Source: Trema orientale (lineage: Eukaryota > Streptophyta > Magnoliopsida > Rosales > Cannabaceae). From it: a stretch of DNA of 64,000 nt. The stretch is from assembly GCA_002914845.1 (NCBI GenBank), contig JXTC01000013.1, positions 1,412,475-1,476,474 of the forward strand, written 5' to 3'. The notes under the pieces are model-generated. The model was not told the DNA's origin and did not search any database. It worked only from the letters and a program-made list of their open reading frames with translations. Positions 56,308 through 64,000 of the stretch are shown one piece after another. Position 1 is the first letter of the stretch; each line of letters starts with the position of its first letter. The position numbers were made by a program, and so were the translations under genes.

Positions 56308-58440
56308 TGTCACGCCCCAAGACTAAGGGCATGGCAACCGCCACATGCCTACGAGGAAAAACCTCATAGACACGGAAGGCTTTGAATTCAATCGTTATTA
56401 AAAATCCAAATAGATCTATTAACACCCAAAACATCACATCATAATAAAACACCAAATCAATCTAATCTATCAATAATAATTTGCTAAATCCATAATGACA
56501 AAAGAAATTAAAATCATAACAATAATCTAGTATACCTCAAACAACCAACAATGTCTCAAAATGAAAACTAAACAGTACAATAGCTCTAAATAGTAAATCT
56601 GAGTCCTCAAATGATCTCCCTCCTTCAAATGATGGTTTCCACTTATTGACTATTATCTGAATCTGAAAAGATTAAAGAATAAAAGGGTGAGCTCAACAGC
56701 CCAGTAAATAATCCATAATCTTTATTAGTTGGATCAAGCATATACTATTTGAAACATTTCGTAGACATTTTATTTTGAACAATTCAATTTTAAAACTAAT
56801 ATCTTTCAATATAACATATGAAATCGATCAGAAACAAATTATAAAAATATGATAGATTTCAAACTTAAAGTTTCAATCTCATTCAAAAACTAGTAACACT
56901 TTCAAATTCTACTCTACAGTTTTTGTATGACTATGACCACACTTAACCCCTGCGGCTAGATCCACATTTACTATATTTAACCCCTGTAGCTAGGTCCATA
57001 TTTACTACATTTAACCCCTGTAGTTAGGTTCACATTTACTACATTTAACCCTGTAGCTAGGTCCACATTCAGTACGTACTGTCCACATTTAACTCATGCA
57101 GAATAGGTCCACATTACATAGTTAATTGAAGAGGGTTTTACCACATTTACATTCAGTGTAGTTCAAAAGGCGATAAATTCTCAAATCATTCAACAACAGT
57201 ATCAATCATAAGCGTGATCCGTATTTTCTTAAAGGATATAGTATAACTCGATCAAAGTAGATTTTATCTAAAAACAACACACTTGAAGTATATATATATA
57301 TATATATTTCAGATTAATAAATATATATATATATTTTAAAGGAATCAATACAAATTTACTTTGATAAAATAAAAGTCACTAATAAAGACGAAAGATTACT
57401 TACCTGTTCGCTAGTCTAACCAATCCAACAATAATTTGCTAGCTACTACAAGAACCTATAATTATAACAAGAATCATATATGAATATTAAACACTTAATA
57501 GGTATCTTAAATCATGCCTAACACAATGTCTAACCCGCTGCCCATGCACACTCGATACATTCACTATATTATCTTGCATAACCACGATATCAAAAATCCA
57601 TAACAATTACAAACTAATTCTAAAAATTGTAAAACTTAGAGGACAAGTTCTACAAATGATAAGAGTCCCAAAAGTACCAAGAACATGGCTGTAGGGTCCA
57701 TAGATGAGCCATACGAAGCCAAGCAAGCCGCTGCCACATTATACTCTAAATGCTGAAAGTTACAAAAAATTTTCAGATTCGTAACGCCTACTTCAAAAAG
57801 CTATATCTCTCTGGTTTTAAGTCCGTTTTTGACAAATTATATACCGTTAGAAAGATTATCGAATAAGATTTCCAACCAATACAAATATGACCCTATTAGG
57901 CTATCAGAAATATCAGAAAAACCAGTCACAGTCACTGTTGCGTTTTACCATTATAGACCAAAACTCAAAAATAGATAACTTTTAATCTAGACATCCAAAT
58001 CACATAATTTTGGTCTTGTTTTAAACCTCACAGTGAGAGCAATCAATTAAAATATAAATGAAACCTAGAATCATGACTGAAGCAAAAAAAATGCTTGAAG
58101 AATTCTAAACCTTAGACGATGGATTAACCCCCAAGAATCCCAAATAATCGATTGATAGTTGATGGGGAGGAATTCTTTATATTAGAGAATTGACAATCAA
58201 CCTTCTTGTAATCTTTCCTCTTCTCCCAAACTTTCAGCCGTTCTCCTCTCCCACTCCAAAGCGTAAAATTTTTTTTTTCTGTCAGAGACTCTGAAAGATG
58301 ATACGTATAGGGTTTCCTAGTCTTTAAAATTACTGAATTGTCCCTACTTAATTAACTAAACCCTTGGCCTTTTTGTATTTTGTCCTTTCATTTATTTATT
58401 TATTTTCTTTTTTTTTCCTAGGACTATACGGGTTATCTCA
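56308..58440 (-). repeat. Gypsy fossil, LTR (low-coordinate copy)
   Basis: Begins TGTCACGCCCC and ends TTATCTCA on the + strand (TG...CA). It is followed at 58441 by the polypurine tract (minus strand TAGGGGAGAA). It contains a minisatellite of ~35-bp units (CCCCTGTAGCTAGGTCCACA) at about 56945-57120. Confidence 0.9.
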
Positions 58441-58477
58441 TTCTCCCCTACTTAAAATAAGTTTAGTCCTCTAAACT

Positions 58478-58981
58478 TCACATACCTGTAATCTCAAAAG
58501 GGAAAGGGTACTTTGCTCTTATTTCCTCTTCTAACTCCCATATAGCTTCTCTCTCAGTGTGGTTGGTCCATTGAACCTTAACATAAGAAATAATCCGATG
58601 TCTCAACACTTGTTCCTTTGAATCAACAATACGTAAAGGACGTTCCTTGTAAGTCAGATCTTCTTTAAGTTGTATTGGCTCATACTGAATCACATGACTA
58701 GGATCAGGAATGTATCTCTTCAGCATAGACACATGGAACACATTGTGAATACCAGACAAAGCTGGTGGCAAAGCAAGTCTGTACGCTACTTTATCCAGCA
58801 TCTCAAATGGGCCAACAAATCGAGGACTTAGCTTACCTCGAACTCCAAATCTCTTTACCCCTCTCATAGGTGACATTTTTAAGAAAACATGATCACCAAC
58901 TTCAAATACCACTTCCCTTCTTTTGGGGTCTGCATAACTTATCTGACGATTTTGTGCAGCCAAAAGTCTTTCTTTGATCAA
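58478..58981 (-). pseudogene. Gypsy fossil: integrase C-terminal part
   Basis: Fossil segment with the GPFEMLDKVAYRLALPP and FHVSMLKRYIPDPSHV motifs typical of the integrase C-terminal region. It ends with a chromodomain-like segment (QWTNHTEREAIWELEEEIRA). Confidence 0.8.
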
Positions 58982-59002
58982 TCTAATCTTCTCAATAGTC
59001 TA

Positions 59003-59611
59003 TTATACTATTTTGGGTCCTGTAATTGCCTTATCTCCAATATCATCCCAACAAATAGGAGATCTGCACTTCCTACCATATAGAGCTTCATACGGTGCTA
59101 CTTGCAAACTAGCCTGATAGCTATTATTGTATGCAAACTCCACTAATGGCAAATGCTCATCCCAAGAACCCTTGAAATCTATGGTGCAAGCTCTCAACAT
59201 ATCTTCTAGTGTCTGTATGGTTCTAGCTGACTGTCTATCTGTTTGTGGGTGAAAAGCTGTATTGAAGCTCAGCTTAGTCCCAAAAGCTTTATGTACAGCA
59301 CTCCAAAACTGAGATAAAAATCTAGGATCTTGGTTAGAAATAATAATTGCAGGAATTCCATGTAGTCTCACTATCTCTCTTATATATAATTTTGCTAATC
59401 TCTCAAGAGAAAAAGTAATTTTGATGGCTAAGAAATGTGCAGATTTAGATTTACGATCCACAAAAACCCATATTGCATCATTACCACTATTAGTCCTTGG
59501 CAATCCTGTTACAAAGTCCATAGTGGTACAATCCCATTTCCATTCAGGAATCTCAATGGGTTGTAACAATCTTACAGGTCTTTGGTGTTCAGCCTTCACT
59601 TGCTGGCACAC
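59003..59611 (-). pseudogene. Gypsy fossil: integrase core
   Basis: Fossil segment with integrase-core motifs (WDCTTMDFVTGLPR, VDRKSKSAHFLAIK, STAFHPQTD-like SFNTAFHPQTD). The family is recognised from the order of parts and these motifs. Confidence 0.85.
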
Positions 59612-59641
59612 TAAACACTGTGCAACATACCAAGCAATTTC

Positions 59642-61600
59642 TCATTTCATGTTATTCCACCAAAAATTTTCTCTTAGATCCCTATACATTTTAGTGCCTC
59701 CCGGATGTACTGTGTAGCTTGTATTATGTGCTTCCACAAGAATCTCCTTCTTCAATTCTGGATCGTTTGGTACACACAATCTCTTCCCAAATCTCAAGGA
59801 TCTATCTTCATGGATGAGAAATTCTGTTTTCACTTTTGCTTCTATCTTAGCTCGAATCTTCTGCAAATAGGAGTCATTTGGTTGGGCATCCTTGATTCTA
59901 TCAATCAATAAAGGTTGCACATGTAAACTAGCCAACTGTACTCCAGACTCTGGCACTCTTACTTCGATGTTCAACTTTCTCATATCTTCCAAAATGTTCT
60001 TCTGATCCGTGATTAAAGTTGCCAAATTATTTGACGTTTTTCTGCTCAAAGCATCTGCTACCACATTTGCCTTCCCAGGATGGTAGTGAATAGTCAAATC
60101 ATAATCTTTTAACAACTCTAACCACCTTCTCTGCCTCATGTTTAGCTCCTTTTGAGTGAAGATGTATTTCAGACTCTTATGTTCAGTATAGATCTCACAT
60201 TTCTCTCCGTAGAGATAATGTCTCCAGATCTTAAGAGCAAAAACTGCAGCAGCAAGCTCCAAATCATGCGTAGGGTAATATTCCTCGTACCCCTTTAATT
60301 GTCTAGAAGCATAGGCAATAACCTTGTCATGCGGCATCAAAACACATCCTAACTCCTTCTTTGATGCATCACTATAAACAATGAATCCTCTAGTCCTAGA
60401 AGGTACGGTAAGGATTGGTGCAGAAACTAATCTTCTCTTCAGTTCTTGAAAACTTCGTTCACAATTTTCTGACCATTCAAATTTGACCCCCTTATGAGTA
60501 AGTTGTGTCAAAGGAACTGCTATCAGTGAAAATCCTTCCACAAACCTTCTATAGTATCCAGCCAAGCCCAAGAAGCTGCGAATCTCCGAAACATTTGTCG
60601 GTCTATTCCACTCCACAATTGCTTTAACTTTTTGAGGGTCAACAGAAATTCTATCCTTTGATATTACATGCCTTAAGAAAGACACATTCGCAAGCCAGAA
60701 TTCACATTTCTTCAATTTCGCATAAAGCTCCTTTTCTCGTAAAATCTGCAATACTTTTCTCAGATGCTCTACATATTCTTCTTCACTTTTTGAGTATACC
60801 AATATATCATCTATGAAGACCACCACAAACTGATCAAGGAATGGGTAGAACACTCGATTCATTAAGTCCATAAACACAGCTGGGGCATTAGTCAACCCAA
60901 AAGGCATCACCAAAAATTCATAATGCCCATACCTCGTACGGAAAGCAGTCTTAGGAATATCTTCTACTTTAATCTTCAATTGATGGTAGCCAGATCGAAG
61001 ATCAATTTTAGAGAAAACTTGTGCACCTTGCAACTGATCAAACAAATCGTCTATCCTTAGTAAGGGATATTTATTTCGTATGGTCACGTTGTTCAATTCC
61101 CGATAGTCAATGCAAAGACGCATGGTCCCATCTTTTTTCTTCACAAATAGTACAGGAGCTCCCCATGGAGAAACGCTTAGTCTAATAAAACTTTTATCTA
61201 ATAATTCTTGTAATTGCTCCTTCAATTCTCTCAATTCTGCTGGTGCCATACGGTAAGGAGCTTTAGAAATTGGAGCAGTATCTGATAAAACATCAATAGA
61301 GAATTCTGTCTCTCTATTTGGCGGCAATCCTGGTAAGTCTTCTGGAAAGACATCAGGGAATTCAATCACAACAGCAATATCTTCTAGCTTTAACTCATCT
61401 TGTTGGATATCTCGAACCATCGCCAAGTAGCCTTCACAGCCACATCTTAACATTTGTCTTGCTTGTAAAACAGAAATCACACGAGGAGGAGTATGTTTCG
61501 AATTTCTAATAAAAAAGAACTCTATGTTTCGAATTTCTAATAAAAAAGAACTCAAGTTGGCCAGGAATATGAAAATTGACTTTCTTCTCACGACAGTCAA
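59642..61600 (-). pseudogene. Gypsy fossil: reverse transcriptase and RNase H
   Basis: Fossil segment with reverse transcriptase motifs ([37 protein letters not shown]), RNase H motifs ([12 protein letters not shown]) and the start of the integrase zinc-binding region ([19 protein letters not shown]). Confidence 0.9.
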
Positions 61601-61934
61601 TAAAAGTATGATAACTAGATAACCAATCCATTCCTAGTATGATATCAAAATCATGCATGTCCATAACCATCAAATCAACTAGTAACTCCCTATCCTCGAT
61701 AACAATACTACAAGACTTACAAGTATGGTCAATAACCAATGTACTTCCAATCGAGGTGTCTACACATAAATCAATGTCTATAGGCTCAATCAACATATCA
61801 TGTTTCTTCACAAATTTAGTAGACACAAAGGAATGACTTGCTCCAGAGTCAAACAATACATATGCATATTTGGAGGATACAAGAATTGTACCTGTCACTA
61901 CAGCATTTGAAGTCTGTGCATCTTGCAGTGTCAT
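61506..61934 (-). pseudogene. Gypsy fossil: aspartic protease
   Basis: Fossil segment with the protease active-site motif (LFDSGASHSFVS) and the later IILGMDWL motif, as in retropepsins of this family. Confidence 0.85.
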
Positions 61935-62044
61935 AGCATAAACTCTTCCTTGGGCTTTAGGATTTTGGTTCCCTCCTTTATTCTGCTCAGTAGGACGTGC
62001 CTGGTTCGCTTGTGTGGTAATAGAATCCTTTGAAGGAAAGGAAG

Positions 62045-62667
62045 CTAACTTATGTGCAAAACTACCATAACGAAAACAAGCACCTGTATTCCAACGACAG
62101 TCTTTCTCTGCATGGTTACCTCTACCATATCTTGTGCACTGAAGTCCACTACCCTGAGTCCCTTGCTTCTTAGTTGTCCACTTGAATTCTGACTCTTTTG
62201 TGGTTCTGACCTGTATCTCTTCCTTTGGTTGTTGTCTCGATCTTGTTGAGCATCATTGAGTCCCCTCTCTATCAGTAAAGCTTTGCTCACTACAGTCGCA
62301 TAAGTTTCTAACTCAAATGGCTTAACTCTCTGTTTAATTCGGGACCTTAAACCTTCTTCAAATCTTAAGCAGGAACAAACTTTGACAATCTGGTTAATTC
62401 TGCCTCATACTGAGCTACTGTCATGTTCCCTTGCTCTAGCTTGACAAATTCTCTTTCTTTTTGGCGACGAACACTTTTGGGAAAATATTTCTCATTAAAT
62501 ACATCCTTGAAGTTCCTCCAAGTAAAAGGTTCAGTGTCTTGTTCATATTGGCACTTCACCATTAACCACCAATCATATGCACCTCCTTGTAGCATGTAAG
62601 TGGCATAGGTCAGCTTCTCAGCGTCAGTACTTCCCAAGGCAGTAAAAGCCTTCTCTATTTCAGCCAA
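62045..62667 (-). pseudogene. Gypsy fossil: gag
   Basis: Fossil segment with retrotransposon gag features (YATYMLQGGAYDWW, FNEKYFPKSVRRQKEREF), followed by a basic stretch toward the nucleocapsid region. Confidence 0.75.
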
Positions 62668-63187
62668 CTACTTCTCAGCCTCTAAAGGGTCAGTTGCCCC
62701 TTCAAATGATGGCTGTGTGAGTTTCTTAAACTCTGACATTCCATTAGATTGCCTGCGCTGATTAACAGCATTTCATTGCTGTTGTTGTGCTGATGTTGTT
62801 GCAGCTGTTCTTATAGCATCTCTTATTGAGTTTGTTGATGTTGAACCACCCCAACTAAAGTTTCCATCAATGCATGCAGCCCAGTTTGTCTGTTAGCCAT
62901 TCGATTTTCACGGGCTAAGTCCGCCAGAGTCCTATTGTCTGCCATTTAAGCCTTCAAACACAAATAGATTTTCCCAATATCACGTGATATTCAAGATAAT
63001 AAATAAATTAGCAGAAAAATCATAACTATCAAGCTTAATATCTGAAAAGCACTTATTACTCAAATCATAGACGTGCTCATCATCTTAACTTAAGGTAGAC
63101 AAAATCAATAGCTTAAGAAAGTTCTAAAGATCATAACTTAAATAAAATCATAATCTTAGACAAGATCTTAAAATATCATAGCCTAAT

Positions 63188-63198
63188 CTCTGATACCA
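63188..63198 (-). other. Gypsy fossil: primer-binding site
   Basis: The minus strand reads TGGTATCAGAG, complementary to the 3' end of initiator methionine tRNA, just inside the LTR that starts at 63206. Confidence 0.75.
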
Positions 63199-63205
63199 CT
63201 TTAAT

Positions 63206-64000
63206 TGTCACGTCCTAAGACCAAGGGCTTGGCAATGCCACATGCCTATAAGGAAAAACCTCATAGACACGGAAGGCTTTGAATTCAATCGTTATTAAAA
63301 ATCCAAATAGATCCATTAACACCCAAAACATCTCATCATAACAAAACATTAAATCAATCTAAACCATCAATAACAATTTGCTAAATCCATAATAACAAAA
63401 GAAACTAAAATAATAACAATAATCTAGTATACCTCAAATAACCAACAATGTCTTAAAATGAAAATTAAATAGTACAATAGCAATAAATAGTAAATCTGAG
63501 TCCTCAAATGATCTCCCTCCTTCAAATGATGGTTTCCACTTATTGACTATTCTCTGAATCTGAAAAGATTAAAGAATAAAATGGTGAGCTCGACAGCCTA
63601 GTAAGTAATCCATAATCTTTATTAGTTGGATCAAGCATATGCTACTTGAAACATTTCGTAGACATTTTATTTTGAACAACTCAATTTTAAAACTAATATC
63701 TTTCAATATAACATATGAAATCGATCAGAAACAAATTATAAAAATATGATAGATTTCAAACCTAAAGTTTCAATCTCATTAAAAAGCTAGTAACACTTTC
63801 AAATTCTACTGTACAGTTTTTAGATGACTATGACTACACTTAACCCCTGCGGCTAGGTCCACATTTACTACATTTAACCCCTGTAGCTAGGTCTACATTT
63901 ACTACATTTTGACCCCTGTAGCTAGGTCCACATTCAGTATGTACAGTCCATATTTAACCCCTGCGGAATAGGTCCACATTACATAGTCAACTAAACAGCG
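63206..64000 (-). repeat. Gypsy fossil, LTR (high-coordinate copy, cut by window end)
   Basis: The first 795 bp match 56308-57110 closely, including the start of the ~35-bp minisatellite. The remaining ~1.3 kb lies outside the window. Confidence 0.9.

Larger units (their letters stand above)
56308..64000 (-). mobile_element. Ty3/Gypsy chromovirus fossil (probably Tekay/Del), right end outside the window
   Basis: A minus-strand LTR retrotransposon with order LTR, primer site, gag, protease, reverse transcriptase/RNase H, integrase, LTR. The complete LTR (56308-58440) is 2,133 bp, and the second LTR starts at 63206 and continues past the window. If whole, the element would be about 9 kb and end near 65,340. 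Integrase placed after RNase H marks it as Ty3/Gypsy; the integrase C-terminal part and long LTRs suggest a chromovirus of the Tekay/Del type. It is broken, with about five breaks. By eye the LTRs differ by about 7% over their first 380 bp, suggesting insertion a few million years ago. Confidence 0.9.

Overview
This is plant nuclear DNA, very probably from a eudicot. The evidence is AT-rich introns with GT-AG borders, plastid-targeted proteins, plant-type Helitron, Mutator, Harbinger and Ty3/Gypsy elements, and five genes that match Arabidopsis families closely. The exact species cannot be read from the sequence. A rosid is plausible, but that is only a guess.

Positions 1-26,500 form a gene island of five complete multi-exon genes. 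They are an SGP1-type small GTPase (+), an F-box/LRR/FBD protein (-), a DAWDLE-like FHA protein of microRNA biogenesis (+), the plastid tryptophan synthase beta subunit (+) and the plastid glucose-6-phosphate/phosphate translocator (-). All exon joins were worked out by hand and every one keeps the reading frame. From memory, four of these families lie side by side on Arabidopsis chromosome 5 (GPT1, TSB1, an F-box gene, SGP1), so the island looks like conserved microsynteny. The DAWDLE gene has a duplicated leader region, a GC-AG intron and several small repeats and MITEs in its introns. The translocator ends in a coding exon of only 12 nt, 841 bp beyond the previous exon.

Positions 26,500-30,080 are mostly non-coding. 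From about 30,085 to 43,007 lies a plant Helitron. It has a long T-rich leader, a decayed Rep-helicase gene (partly hidden by a 285-bp run of N) and, downstream, a nine-exon RPA1-like gene that is still fully open (467 aa). Positions 43,800-47,700 hold an LTR-like fossil and a Harbinger relic. Positions 48,240-51,050 hold a truncated Mutator-like element on the minus strand, with GTACC/ATACCA-rich repeats on both sides. A 789-bp MITE with a 10-bp target duplication lies next to its 5' end.

Positions 52,194-56,248 carry two convergent, intron-containing gene remnants: the 5' two-thirds of a cytosolic aspartyl-tRNA synthetase (+) and the C-terminal exon of a DCAF1 homologue (-). Both are damaged. 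These two families are also near neighbours in Arabidopsis, so this is probably a decaying copy of an ancestral gene block. A Ty3/Gypsy chromovirus fossil (minus strand, 2.13-kb LTRs) sits in the intron upstream of the DCAF1 exon and runs off the right edge of the window.
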